Shown here: one piece after another, positions 1 through 7,529 of the stretch
Position numbering within the stretch: the first letter of the stretch is position 1
Layout of the letters: the number at the start of each line of letters is the position of its first letter
Position numbers and translations under genes: made by a program
Source: Muribaculaceae bacterium
Lineage (GTDB): Bacteria; Bacteroidota; Bacteroidia; Bacteroidales; Muribaculaceae
NCBI GenBank assembly: GCA_022511505.1
Contig: JAFLTK010000249.1
Span: 1-14,061, forward strand
DNA: 14,061 nt
Reading direction: 5' to 3'
Notes under the pieces: model-generated
Told to the model about the DNA's origin: nothing
Databases searched by the model: none
Seen by the model: the letters and a program-made list of their open reading frames with translations, nothing else

Positions 1-285
1 TTCGGCAAAGTCCTGGTGGCTGGGAGTATCGAGGATATTTATCTTATAGTCGCCCTAGTTGAAACCCATTACCGACGTAGCGACCGAGATGCCGCGCTGT
101 TTCTCGATTTCCATCCAGTCACTCGTTGCCGTTTTCTTGATTTTGTTGGACTTGACGGCACCGGCGATGTGGATTGCGCCACCAAAAAGGAGTAACTTCT
201 CGGTAAGCGTGGTTTTACCGGCATCGGGGTGGGAAATGATGGCAAATGTGCGACGACGCGCTATTTCTTCATTCAGTGTAGACAT
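1..285 (-). pseudogene. prfC: Peptide chain release factor 3, N-terminal part, interrupted by in-frame TAG
   Basis: RF3 is a cytosolic translational GTPase that recycles RF1/RF2 after peptide release. The ATG is at 285-283. The first 76 residues are a good match to the start of RF3: the P-loop SHPDAGKTT (about residues 18-26) and the switch I stretch EKQRGISVATS (about 61-71). Codon 77 is TAG (57-55), where relatives normally have Tyr in FNY(K/G)DY. The same frame then continues to the window edge as GDYKINILDTPSHQDFAE, so RF3 coding resumes right after the stop. In that continuation the G3 motif DTPGH reads DTPSH (Ser codon at 21-19). Seen: the stop and the substitution. Inferred: inactivation, or base errors near a contig end. 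The gene lies 6 nt after rfbD and is probably co-transcribed with it. The rest of the gene lies outside the window. Family assignment is very secure; the pseudogene status is not. Confidence 0.8.
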
Positions 286-291
286 TGGGTT

Positions 292-1173
292 TCAGGGGTT
301 TAGACGATTTATTTTATCTATACAGCGCTCAAGGCTTTCCTGCCATGGGTATAGGGCAACCTCGGGGTAAACGGCCCGCATGCGGTCGGTGCCAAGCACC
401 GAATATGCCGGACGACGAGCGGCTGTTGGGTACAGGTCGGTAGTGATAGCGTTGACGGGAGTGGAGATTTCGGCGAGCCGCAGGGTCTCGACGGCAAGGT
501 CGTGCCAGTTAGCGGAGCCGGTATTGACATAGTGGTATACGCCGGGAATCCACCGTCCCGTTTTGAGGATGGTAACGATGGCGTCGGCAAGGTCGTCGGC
601 ATTGGTCGGTGACCCGACTTGGTCGGCGACCACACTGAGGCTGTCGCGCTCCCGGGCGAGACGAAGCATTGTCTTGACAAAGTTTGACTTGCCGGTCGCC
701 GCATAAAGCCATGCCGTTCTGATTATTATACTATGCTCGGCCGCAACGTCGAGGAGCGCATTCTCGCCGGCAAGTTTGGTCATGCCATAGACGGTAGCCG
801 GGCCTGTCGGTGCATCCTCGGCCAAGGGTGCCGCGCCTGTGCCGTCAAATACATAATCGGTCGAGATGTGGATAATCTTACAACCATATCGACTTGCGGC
901 GCGACCGAGCACGCCGGGGATGGTCGAGTTGAGAAGGGCCGCGGCTTGAGGCTCGCTCTCGGCACGGTCAACGGCCGTGTAGGCGGCACAATTAATAATA
1001 TGGGTAAAACTGCCGCCGTCAAGCAGGCGGCCAACGGCCGCGGGCGAGGTGGCGTCAAGCGTGTCAATATCGGTCGCAACAACCACGGCTTCAGGGAAAT
1101 CACGTCCCAAAGCCTGCTGCAAGCACTCGCCGAGTTGCCCGCGCGAACCGATGATTAAAATTTTAATTTGCAC
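292..1173 (-). CDS. rfbD: dTDP-4-dehydrorhamnose reductase (RmlD/RfbD)
   Basis: It catalyses the last step of dTDP-L-rhamnose synthesis, the NAD(P)H-dependent reduction of dTDP-4-dehydro-L-rhamnose, in the cytosol; the product feeds surface polysaccharides. The 293-residue length fits the family. Visible signatures are the N-terminal nucleotide-binding loop GSRGQLG (9-15), the NCAAYTAVDRAE segment (61-72), STDYVFDG (104-111) with the catalytic Thr105, and the SDR pair Tyr129/Lys133 in VYGMTKLAGE. The start is GTG at 1173-1171; no ATG precedes the nucleotide-binding strand, so GTG is chosen with fair confidence. It heads a minus-strand pair with prfC, 6 nt downstream. The other rml genes are not in the window, so the pathway is split across loci. 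A TAATTTTG element at 1201-1194 on the minus strand may be its promoter. Confidence 0.95.
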   Translation of the reverse strand: MQIKILIIGSRGQLGECLQQALGRDFPEAVVVATDIDTLDATSPAAVGRLLDGGSFTHIINCAAYTAVDRAESEPQAAALLNSTIPGVLGRAASRYGCKIIHISTDYVFDGTGAAPLAEDAPTGPATVYGMTKLAGENALLDVAAEHSIIIRTAWLYAATGKSNFVKTMLRLARERDSLSVVADQVGSPTNADDLADAIVTILKTGRWIPGVYHYVNTGSANWHDLAVETLRLAEISTPVNAITTDLYPTAARRPAYSVLGTDRMRAVYPEVALYPWQESLERCIDKINRLNP

Positions 1174-1193
1174 TGCGTTGACTTTTGCGAGTG

Positions 1194-1201
1194 CAAAATT
1201 A
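1194..1201 (-). promoter_or_regulatory. Candidate -7 element for rfbD-prfC
   Basis: On the minus strand this reads TAATTTTG, an exact fit to the Bacteroidetes -7 consensus TAnnTTTG, about 20 nt before the GTG start of rfbD. No convincing TTTG -33 element was found at the usual spacing, and the region is AT-rich, so a chance match is possible. Confidence 0.4.
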
Positions 1202-1223
1202 GTTATATTTCAGAAATAATTTG

Positions 1224-1231
1224 TAAATTTG
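1224..1231 (+). promoter_or_regulatory. Candidate -7 element for the glycogen gene pair
   Basis: The sequence TAAATTTG matches the Bacteroidetes -7 consensus TAnnTTTG exactly and lies 28 nt before the ATG of the glycogen synthase, leaving a short leader of about 20 nt. The -33 region (about 1200-1207) is AT-rich but has no clean TTTG. It lies back to back with the rfbD element within an 86-bp divergent intergenic region. Confidence 0.5.
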
Positions 1232-1259
1232 CGCCCGAAAAACGAGAATATAACATCAG

Positions 1260-2936
1260 ATGAATCAACCTCAGTTTACTCTCGACCTGCTTTTTGAAAC
1301 AAGTTGGGAGGTTTGTAACAAGATTGGAGGTATCTATACTGTCCTGTCAACCAAGGCAAAAACGTTGCAGAAGTTGGCCAAGGACAAGACGATATTCATC
1401 GGTCCCGACGTGTGGACCGAAAGTTCTCCATCGCCCTATTTCAAGGAGACCGCCGGTCTGCTTAAGGGCTGGAACAAGAAAGTAGAATTGCCCTACGGGC
1501 TCAAAGCACGCGTTGGCCGCTGGGAAATACCCGGACGGCCCATTGCTGTTTTAGTGTCATTCGACCCGATGTATGACGTTAAGGATGAGTTCTATGGCAA
1601 GATGTGGGAACTCTATGGCGTCAGCTCGATGGAGGCCTACGGCGACTATGACGAGGGGTGTGCTTTTGCCCACGCCGCCGGCATTGTCATCGAAAGCATC
1701 TATCGCCACCTCGGGCTCGACAACGACCACAGCCGCGTCGTTGCCCACTTCGATGAGTGGACAACCGGCATGGGTCTCCTCTATGTAAAATGGAAGCTGC
1801 CCCAAGTGGCCACGGTATTCACGACCCATGCCACGAGCATAGGCCGCTCAATATGTGGCAACGGCAAGCCGCTATATGACTATCTCAAGGGATATGACGG
1901 TGACCAGATGGCACGCGAACTCAACATGGTTTCCAAGCACTCGCTCGAGAAGGCCGCTGCCCATCAGGCCGACTGTTTCACGACCGTCAGCGAAGTTACC
2001 GCCGTCGAGTGTGAACAACTTCTCCAACGCCGTCCCCACGTGGTGACTCCCAACGGCTTTGAGATGACCTTTGTCCCGGCCAAGAGCCGCCGTGCCGAGG
2101 CTCGACGAGTTGCCCGCGCGAAAATGCTTGAAGTGGCCGACCGACTGACCGGACGCGAGCACCGCGACGATAACACTTTTATTGTGGTCACTTCGGGTCG
2201 CTGTGAGTATCGCAACAAGGGCATCGACATGTTCCTCGACGCGATGAAGACACTCGACTGCGCCATTCCCGGCAGCGACACGTGTTGCGGCCGCCGAGTG
2301 CTCGCCTTTGTGATGGTGCCCGCTTGGGTTGCCGGTCCGCGTGAAAATCTTGGCGCCTATCCCCCCGTTATTACACATTATATAAATAACCCCGGCGAGG
2401 ACCCGGTTTATAACCGCATCCTCGGACTCGGCTATGGTGCCAACGGCGCCACCGACGTCGAGGTTATCTATGTCCCCTGCTACCTCGACGGGCGCGACGG
2501 CATCTTCAACATGACCTACTATGACCTGTTGCCGGGTGTCGACGCCACGGTGTTCCCCAGTTACTACGAGCCGTGGGGCTATACACCGCTCGAAAGCATC
2601 GCCTTTGGCGTCCCGACCATCACCACTACCCTTTCGGGGTTCGGGCAATGGATTCTCGACACGCGCGAGAGCACGTTTGACAACTGCGGTGTCAACGTCG
2701 AGAGCCGCGGCGACGGCAATTACCACGACGTTGTCAGCGCCATCAGCCGCTCGCTCGAGTATCTGCTGGGCTGTGACTCCGAGTCGCTGAAAAAAATCTC
2801 GGCCAAGGCGAGCGAAACCGCCGCCGACGCCCTCTGGAGCAATTTTATCGACTTCTACATGACCGCATACAATATGGCCGTTGACGCCGAGCGCGCCCGC
2901 GTGATTCAACTCTCGCAAGCGAGTGTTGAAGTTTAA
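1260..2936 (+). CDS. Glycogen synthase, GT3 family (eukaryotic type)
   Basis: It is a cytosolic glycosyltransferase that extends alpha-1,4-glucan from a nucleotide-glucose donor. The 558-residue protein resembles the GT3 family of animal and fungal glycogen synthases rather than the GT5 bacterial GlgA. The N-terminus has LFETSWEVCNKIGGIYTVL with the GGIYTVL donor-binding loop. VTPNGFEM follows around residue 265. The C-terminal Rossmann domain has YYEPWGYTPLESIAFGVPT, giving the retaining GT-B E-x7-E motif as Glu437 and Glu445, followed by TTLSGFGQW. The family is known to use UDP-glucose in eukaryotes; UDP-glucose use here is inferred. It is shorter than animal enzymes (about 700), lacking their regulatory tails. 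It lies 41 nt upstream of a glucan phosphorylase, probably in the same transcript. No glgC or glgB is present nearby. I avoid the symbol glgA because this is not the GT5 family. Confidence 0.93.
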   Translation: MNQPQFTLDLLFETSWEVCNKIGGIYTVLSTKAKTLQKLAKDKTIFIGPDVWTESSPSPYFKETAGLLKGWNKKVELPYGLKARVGRWEIPGRPIAVLVSFDPMYDVKDEFYGKMWELYGVSSMEAYGDYDEGCAFAHAAGIVIESIYRHLGLDNDHSRVVAHFDEWTTGMGLLYVKWKLPQVATVFTTHATSIGRSICGNGKPLYDYLKGYDGDQMARELNMVSKHSLEKAAAHQADCFTTVSEVTAVECEQLLQRRPHVVTPNGFEMTFVPAKSRRAEARRVARAKMLEVADRLTGREHRDDNTFIVVTSGRCEYRNKGIDMFLDAMKTLDCAIPGSDTCCGRRVLAFVMVPAWVAGPRENLGAYPPVITHYINNPGEDPVYNRILGLGYGANGATDVEVIYVPCYLDGRDGIFNMTYYDLLPGVDATVFPSYYEPWGYTPLESIAFGVPTITTTLSGFGQWILDTRESTFDNCGVNVESRGDGNYHDVVSAISRSLEYLLGCDSESLKKISAKASETAADALWSNFIDFYMTAYNMAVDAERARVIQLSQASVEV

Positions 2937-2977
2937 ATAAAACTGAAAACTAAATATCAATATTATAACCATTTCAA

Positions 2978-5539
2978 ATGAAACTTCAAGTAAGCAATAC
3001 CAACTCTCCCACATGGCTTGACATTACAGTCCGTGCTGAACTTCCCGCTCGCCTGAAACCCCTTGAGGAACTTGCACGCAACCTGTGGTGGGTTTGGAAC
3101 AGTGCAGGAAAGAATCTATTCCGTGATCTCAACCCCGACCTCTGGCGTGCCACCGGCGAGAACCCGGTAATGCTCCTCCAGCGCATCTCGACCGAGCGCC
3201 TTGAGGAAATCCTTGCCGACGAGGCTCTTCTTGCACGAATCGACGCCGTCTATGCCGAGTTCAAGGCCTATATGGCAAAACCGATGCGCACCGACGTCCC
3301 CTCCGTTTCCTACTTCTCGATGGAATATGGCCTTTGCAACTGCCTTAAAATCTATTCGGGCGGTCTTGGCGTCCTTGCAGGTGACTATATCAAAGAGGCA
3401 TCTGACAGCTGTGTCGACATGACCGCCGTCGGTTTCCTATATCGCTATGGCTATTTCACTCAGTCACTGAGTGTTGACGGCCAGCAGATTGCCAACTATG
3501 AGCCGCAGAACTTCAACCAACTCCCCTTGGAGCAGGTTTGTGAGGAAGACGGCCGTCCTATGATTCTCGAGGTGCCCTATCCCGGCCGCATCGTCTACAG
3601 CCACATCTGGCGCGTCAACGTCGGCCGCATGAAACTCTACTTGATGGACACCGACTTTGATATGAACAGCGAGTTTGACCGCGTCATTACCCACCAGCTC
3701 TATGGCGGCGACTGGGAAAACCGCATCAAGCAGGAATATCTGCTCGGCATCGGCGGCGTGCTGATGCTCAAGAAACTCGGCATAAACTCTACCCTCTACC
3801 ACTGCAACGAGGGTCACGCAGCGCTGCTCAACCTCCAGCGCCTCGTTGACTTCGTTCAGGAGAAACACCTCGACTTCAACACCGCGCTCGAACTCGTTCG
3901 CGCCTCTTCACTCTATACCGTTCACACCCCTGTGCCCGCCGGTCACGACTACTTTGACGAGTCGCTCTTTGGCAAATACATGGGCGAATTCCCCGGCAAA
4001 CTCGGCATCTCGTGGAGTGACCTGATGAACATGGGCCGCGAGAACCCCGACTCCAACGAGCGCTTCTCAATGAGCGTCTTCGCGCTCAACACCTGTCAGG
4101 AAGCCAATGGTGTAAGTTGGCTCCACGGCGAGGTTTCAAAGAAAATGTTTGCCGGCATCTGGAAAGGCTATGACTGGAAAGAGAGCCACGTAGGTTATGT
4201 CACCAACGGCGTTCACATGCCTACCTGGGCTGCCTCAGAGTGGAAAGAATTCTATGCCAATAACCTCGGCGAGCAAGTGTTTGACAACCAGAGCGACCCC
4301 AAGGCTTGGGAGGGCATTTTCAAGTGCACCGACGAGGCTGTCTGGAACATGCGCGTTCAGCTCAAACACAAGTTCATCAACTTTGTAAAGCGCGAATTTA
4401 AAGCACGTTGGCTCGCCAATCAGGGCGACCCCTCGGCCGTGATGAAGATTGTCGACAAAATCAACCCCAACGCCCTCATCATCGGTTTCGCTCGCCGCTT
4501 TGCAACCTATAAGCGTGCCCACCTGCTCTTTACCGACCTTGACCGTCTTGCCAAGATTGTCAACAACGAGCAGTTCCCCGTTCAGTTCATCTTCTCGGGC
4601 AAGGCTCACCCCGCCGACGGTGCCGGCCAGGGCCTTATCAAGCGCATCATGGAAATCTCGCGCATGCCCCAGTTCCTCGGCAAGATTATCTTCCTCGAGG
4701 ACTACAACATGATTGTTGCCAAGCGTCTCGTGACCGGTGTCGACATCTGGTTGAACACACCTACCCGTCCCCTCGAGGCTTCGGGTACATCGGGCGAAAA
4801 AGCCGAGATGAACGGCGTGTTGAACTTCTCGGTGCTCGACGGATGGTGGTATGAAGGCTATCGCTTTGACGAGCAAGCCGGATGGGCGCTGACCGACAAG
4901 CGCACTTTCACCGACCAGGCCCAGCAGGACAAACTCGACGCCGCGACTATCTACTCGATGCTCGAAAACGAGATTATCCCCCTCTATTTCGCCAAGAACT
5001 CGCTGGGTTATTCGCCCGAGTGGGTCCAGTATATCAAGCGCTCAATCGGCCATATCGCACCCCACTTCACCATGAAGCGCATGATTGAAGACTATATCAC
5101 TCGCTTCTATAACCCCGAGGCTACTCGCTTCAACGCAATCGCAGCCGACGACTTCAAGGTTGCCCGCGAAATCGTTGCTTGGAAAGAGCGCGTTGCCCAG
5201 GCTTGGCCCGGAATCAAGGTGCTCGACGTCAAGAACTACTTTGACCAGGGGGCTCACGGTCTGACAGGCGAAAAATTCGTCCTCGAGATTACCCTCGACA
5301 CCAACGGTCTTGGCGACAGCCTTGGCGTTGAAGATGTCGTTTACCGCACCGAGGATGGTCACGACGAGTTCTTCACCCGCATGGACTTCTCTATCGTCAA
5401 GCAGGAGGGCAACATCGTCACCTATCGCCTTGAGGACAAACTGCGCGAAGCCGGCGTCTACCGCTATGCCTACCGCATCTATCCCAAGAACGACCTGCTC
5501 CCCCACCGTCAGGACTTCGCTTATACCCTCTGGGTGTAA
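2978..5539 (+). CDS. glgP: Alpha-glucan phosphorylase, GT35, with DUF3417 N-terminal domain
   Basis: It carries out phosphorolysis of alpha-1,4-glucan to glucose-1-phosphate, using pyridoxal phosphate in the cytosol. The 853-residue length fits the compact bacterial phosphorylase subfamily. Residues of about 15-110 match DUF3417 (RLKPLEELARNLWWVW, then NPDLWRATGENPV). The phosphorylase core starts near SYFSMEYGL and IYSGGLGVLAGDYIKEAS. Later motifs are HCNEGHAA, GYVTNGVHMPTW, GFARRFATYKRA and FSGKAHPADG. The PLP site reads EASGTSGEKAEMNG with Lys608 as the Schiff-base lysine. The last 100 or so residues form a beta-rich tail ending in YTLWV. The start ATG at 2978 follows an A/T-rich 41-nt gap with no Shine-Dalgarno, as is common in Bacteroidetes. 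It pairs with the glycogen synthase upstream, giving both synthesis and breakdown in one unit. Confidence 0.96.
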   Translation: MKLQVSNTNSPTWLDITVRAELPARLKPLEELARNLWWVWNSAGKNLFRDLNPDLWRATGENPVMLLQRISTERLEEILADEALLARIDAVYAEFKAYMAKPMRTDVPSVSYFSMEYGLCNCLKIYSGGLGVLAGDYIKEASDSCVDMTAVGFLYRYGYFTQSLSVDGQQIANYEPQNFNQLPLEQVCEEDGRPMILEVPYPGRIVYSHIWRVNVGRMKLYLMDTDFDMNSEFDRVITHQLYGGDWENRIKQEYLLGIGGVLMLKKLGINSTLYHCNEGHAALLNLQRLVDFVQEKHLDFNTALELVRASSLYTVHTPVPAGHDYFDESLFGKYMGEFPGKLGISWSDLMNMGRENPDSNERFSMSVFALNTCQEANGVSWLHGEVSKKMFAGIWKGYDWKESHVGYVTNGVHMPTWAASEWKEFYANNLGEQVFDNQSDPKAWEGIFKCTDEAVWNMRVQLKHKFINFVKREFKARWLANQGDPSAVMKIVDKINPNALIIGFARRFATYKRAHLLFTDLDRLAKIVNNEQFPVQFIFSGKAHPADGAGQGLIKRIMEISRMPQFLGKIIFLEDYNMIVAKRLVTGVDIWLNTPTRPLEASGTSGEKAEMNGVLNFSVLDGWWYEGYRFDEQAGWALTDKRTFTDQAQQDKLDAATIYSMLENEIIPLYFAKNSLGYSPEWVQYIKRSIGHIAPHFTMKRMIEDYITRFYNPEATRFNAIAADDFKVAREIVAWKERVAQAWPGIKVLDVKNYFDQGAHGLTGEKFVLEITLDTNGLGDSLGVEDVVYRTEDGHDEFFTRMDFSIVKQEGNIVTYRLEDKLREAGVYRYAYRIYPKNDLLPHRQDFAYTLWV

Positions 5540-5546
5540 TATAACT

Positions 5547-5554
5547 TAATTTTG
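5547..5554 (+). promoter_or_regulatory. Possible -7 element ahead of DUF1599
   Basis: TAATTTTG matches TAnnTTTG exactly, just after the glgP stop. No good -33 partner was found. If used, the transcript would carry a leader of about 110 nt containing the two hairpins at 5550-5603 and 5619-5652. Weak evidence. Confidence 0.25.
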
Positions 5555-5603
5555 GCGGTGCTAAAAGGTTTTAGACTATAATGTCAACATAGCATCGCTA
5601 AAA
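5550..5603. repeat. Imperfect inverted repeat with a nested palindrome
   Basis: The arms TTTTGGCGGTGCTA (5550-5563) and TAGCATCGCTAAAA (5590-5603) pair over 14 positions, allowing two G-U pairs. Between them, and sharing the CTA of the left arm, is the compact palindrome CTAAAA-GG-TTTTAG (5561-5574). The two structures cannot form at once. It lies directly after glgP and before the second hairpin. It has no U-tract and is not a normal terminator by itself. Confidence 0.5.
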
Positions 5604-5618
5604 AATCACTCATTCCTT

Positions 5619-5652
5619 AACCCCGCCGGCATGCAAATGCCTGTGCGGGGTT
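5619..5652 (+). terminator. glgP: Hairpin after glgP, probable terminator
   Basis: The outer stem is AACCCCGC (5619-5626) with GCGGGGTT (5645-5652). The inner stem is GGCAT (5628-5632) with ATGCC (5637-5641) around a GCAA loop. The following tract is TATTC-like rather than a full U-run, so termination may be partial. An ATG inside the loop region (5631) opens a frame into DUF1599 but is an unlikely start because it lies in this stem. Confidence 0.6.
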
Positions 5653-5672
5653 ATTCTAATAAAACTAACGCG

Positions 5673-6215
5673 ATGAAAACCGAGAAACAGTTTGACGAGG
5701 CACTCAACCGCTGCCGCAACATTTTCATCAAAAAGATGGAAGACTATGGTCCGTCTTGGCGAGTGATGCGCTCCGAGTCGATTACCGACCAACTTTTCAT
5801 CAAAGCCAAGCGCATCCGCACCCTCCAGACTGGCAGCACGGCAATGGTCAACGAGGGCATCCTCCCCGAGTTTATTGCTATTGTCAACTATGGCATCATG
5901 GGGCTCATTCAACTCGACCTTGGAACGGCCGACCATATCGACATCAGCCGCCAAGAGGCGTTGGAACATTATGACCGTCATGCCGCCGAGACCCGCACTC
6001 TGATGATTGCCAAGAATCATGACTATGGCGAGGCGTGGCGCGACATGCGGCTCAACTCCTACGCCGACTTTATTCTGACCAAAATCAACCGTAACAAGCA
6101 GATTGAGGAAAACTGTGGCCAAACGCTTGTCAGCGAGGGCGTTGACGCCAATTTGATGGACATTATTAATTATGCAATCTTTGGAGTCATCAAACTCACA
6201 AACCCCGGTTGCTGA
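5673..6215 (+). CDS. DUF1599 protein with internal duplication
   Basis: The function is not established. The 180-residue protein matches the DUF1599 family common in Bacteroidetes, which has been linked by comparative genomics to nucleotide metabolism or modification; that link is only suggestive. It is made of two copies of one alpha-helical unit. Residues of about 13-84 contain EDYGPSWRVMR and VNEGILPEFIAIVNYGIMGLIQL. Residues of about 106-177 contain HDYGEAWRDMR and VSEGVDANLMDIINYAIFGVIKL. The offset is about 93 residues, and the DYG-x-(S/A)-WR and EG-x(9)-NY cores are kept in both. The start at ATG 5673 (MKTEKQFDEAL) is preferred over ATG 5631, which falls inside the terminator hairpin. 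No signal peptide or membrane segment is present, so the protein is cytosolic. Its 3' end may overlap the next gene by 44 nt. Confidence 0.88.
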   Translation: MKTEKQFDEALNRCRNIFIKKMEDYGPSWRVMRSESITDQLFIKAKRIRTLQTGSTAMVNEGILPEFIAIVNYGIMGLIQLDLGTADHIDISRQEALEHYDRHAAETRTLMIAKNHDYGEAWRDMRLNSYADFILTKINRNKQIEENCGQTLVSEGVDANLMDIINYAIFGVIKLTNPGC

Positions 6216-7476
6216 AAGCATATCGACCAAAGGCCCGACTTGGTGGATGACCGCGCTTGTGTGGCTGACGAGGTTGCTCGTTGGCGGCGTGTTTACCGTA
6301 GCGGGATGGGCGAAGTGTGTCGACCCGACCGGTCTTGCCATCAAGATGGGTGAATACACGGCTCTATGGAACATCGACATCCCCTCGTCGCTGCTCATTG
6401 TCGGAGCGTCGTTGATGGCCGGATTTGAATTGATACTGGGCGTCATGATGCTCTGCGGATGCTATCGACGTGCCACCGTCATTCTGATGCTACTTTTTAC
6501 GGCATTTTTCACGCCGTTGACACTTTACATCTGGCTCAAGAATCCGGTTAGTGATTGTGGCTGCTTCGGTGACCTTTTCATCCTCTCCAACCGAGATACT
6601 TTTCTCAAAAATGTCATCTTGACACTCGCCTTGGTGTCCCTTGCATTTTTCAATCGACGTGTTAAAGGCATCTTTGTACCTTATACTCAGTGGATTGCGG
6701 GCGGCATTGTGACCCTTTACGCCCTTGTAGTTATCGGTATAGGACTATACAGCCAACCCCTCATCGACTTCCGCCGCTTTGAGCCCGGCACACTGATAAC
6801 GGTCGGCGCGAGCGATGACGACTCCGCCGAGCCGATTTATCGGTTCACCTACACGCGCGATGGCGTTGAGAAAGAGTTTGATGTCGATAATCTACCCGAC
6901 TCTACATGGACATTTGTCGACCGTCACCTTGTCGGCGGCAATGAGACAGCGACCGACGGTTTTCTTGCCTACGACGGCGACGACGAGGTGTCGGCTGAAA
7001 CTTTTGCCGACGGCCAAGTGCTCCTTGTCACTATCCCCAACCCTGAACTTATGCTCGCAGCGGCTTCGATAATTGACGACCTCGCCGAGCGCGCTGATGG
7101 ATGCGGCATTGAGACCTATCTCATCCTTGGCGGTGGCGAAGAAACCGTCTCCAACTATGTCACCGACATGATGCCGGCCTACAGTGTACTGTCGGCCGAG
7201 CCTACGTTGCTGAAAGAATTTGCGCGTGGCAACATCGCTATAACACTGATTGATAACGGCGTAATCAAATGGAAGCGCACGATGCTGTCGCTATCGCGCA
7301 GTTTCCTGCAAGAAAGCGATAGCTGTGATTTCAACGAGCTTGCGCCACCCGGTCCAGCCTTTATGTGGATGCTGACGCTGATATTTGCGGCAGTCATGGT
7401 CACGGCATGCTTGCTTGACCGCGGTGCCCTCGCCATCTATCTACTTGCCCGTCGCCACAAAAAGAAAAAAGCATAA
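6172..7476 (+). CDS. DoxX/MauE-like membrane protein with periplasmic thioredoxin-like domain
   Basis: An inner-membrane protein of unknown precise role; the family is thought to act in redox or disulfide handling. Of 434 residues, the first half holds a DoxX/MauE-like bundle with membrane segments near 27-47, 70-95, 100-122, 145-160 and 174-193. Between the third and fourth is the VSDCGCFGD motif (Cys129 and Cys131). A soluble region of about 200 residues follows. Its middle (VLLVTIPNPELMLAA, then TLLKEFARGNIAITLIDNGV) has the pattern of a thioredoxin/TlpA fold but no CxxC. A final membrane helix near 392-412 precedes a basic tail RRHKKKKA. The ATG at 6172 overlaps DUF1599 by 44 nt; the ATG at 6247 (residue 26), 31 nt after the DUF1599 stop and directly ahead of the first helix, is a real alternative. 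It is the second gene of a DUF1599-DoxX pair and ends at a strong terminator. Confidence 0.85.
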   Translation: MQSLESSNSQTPVAESISTKGPTWWMTALVWLTRLLVGGVFTVAGWAKCVDPTGLAIKMGEYTALWNIDIPSSLLIVGASLMAGFELILGVMMLCGCYRRATVILMLLFTAFFTPLTLYIWLKNPVSDCGCFGDLFILSNRDTFLKNVILTLALVSLAFFNRRVKGIFVPYTQWIAGGIVTLYALVVIGIGLYSQPLIDFRRFEPGTLITVGASDDDSAEPIYRFTYTRDGVEKEFDVDNLPDSTWTFVDRHLVGGNETATDGFLAYDGDDEVSAETFADGQVLLVTIPNPELMLAAASIIDDLAERADGCGIETYLILGGGEETVSNYVTDMMPAYSVLSAEPTLLKEFARGNIAITLIDNGVIKWKRTMLSLSRSFLQESDSCDFNELAPPGPAFMWMLTLIFAAVMVTACLLDRGALAIYLLARRHKKKKA

Positions 7477-7491
7477 GAGGCCGATTAGAAA

Positions 7492-7529
7492 AAGCGCGCT
7501 TGCCGTTACCGGCGGGCGCGCTTCTTTTT
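7492..7529. terminator. Strong bidirectional rho-independent terminator
   Basis: The stem AAGCGCGC-TT-GCCG (7492-7505) pairs with CGGC-GG-GCGCGCTT (7510-7523) around a TTAC loop, 14 pairs with two G-U. It is followed by CTTTTT on the plus strand and flanked by AAAAA on the other side, so it can work in both directions. It lies between the convergent DoxX-like and rubrerythrin genes. Confidence 0.9.

Noticed and set aside
1872..3014. 380-residue open frame on the minus strand opposite the glycogen synthase
   Set aside because: It is the antisense shadow of a securely identified GT3 gene with strongly biased codons; its translation has no recognisable domain.
4235..4876. 213-residue open frame opposite glgP
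   Set aside because: It is an antisense shadow within the conserved phosphorylase core, including the region of the PLP site.
5631..5672. Earlier ATG for DUF1599 at 5631
   Set aside because: It lies in the loop side of the terminator hairpin, and the added residues are not typical of the family.
5610..6446. 278-residue open frame on the minus strand opposite DUF1599
   Set aside because: It spans a terminator and two genes on the other strand and shows no family features.
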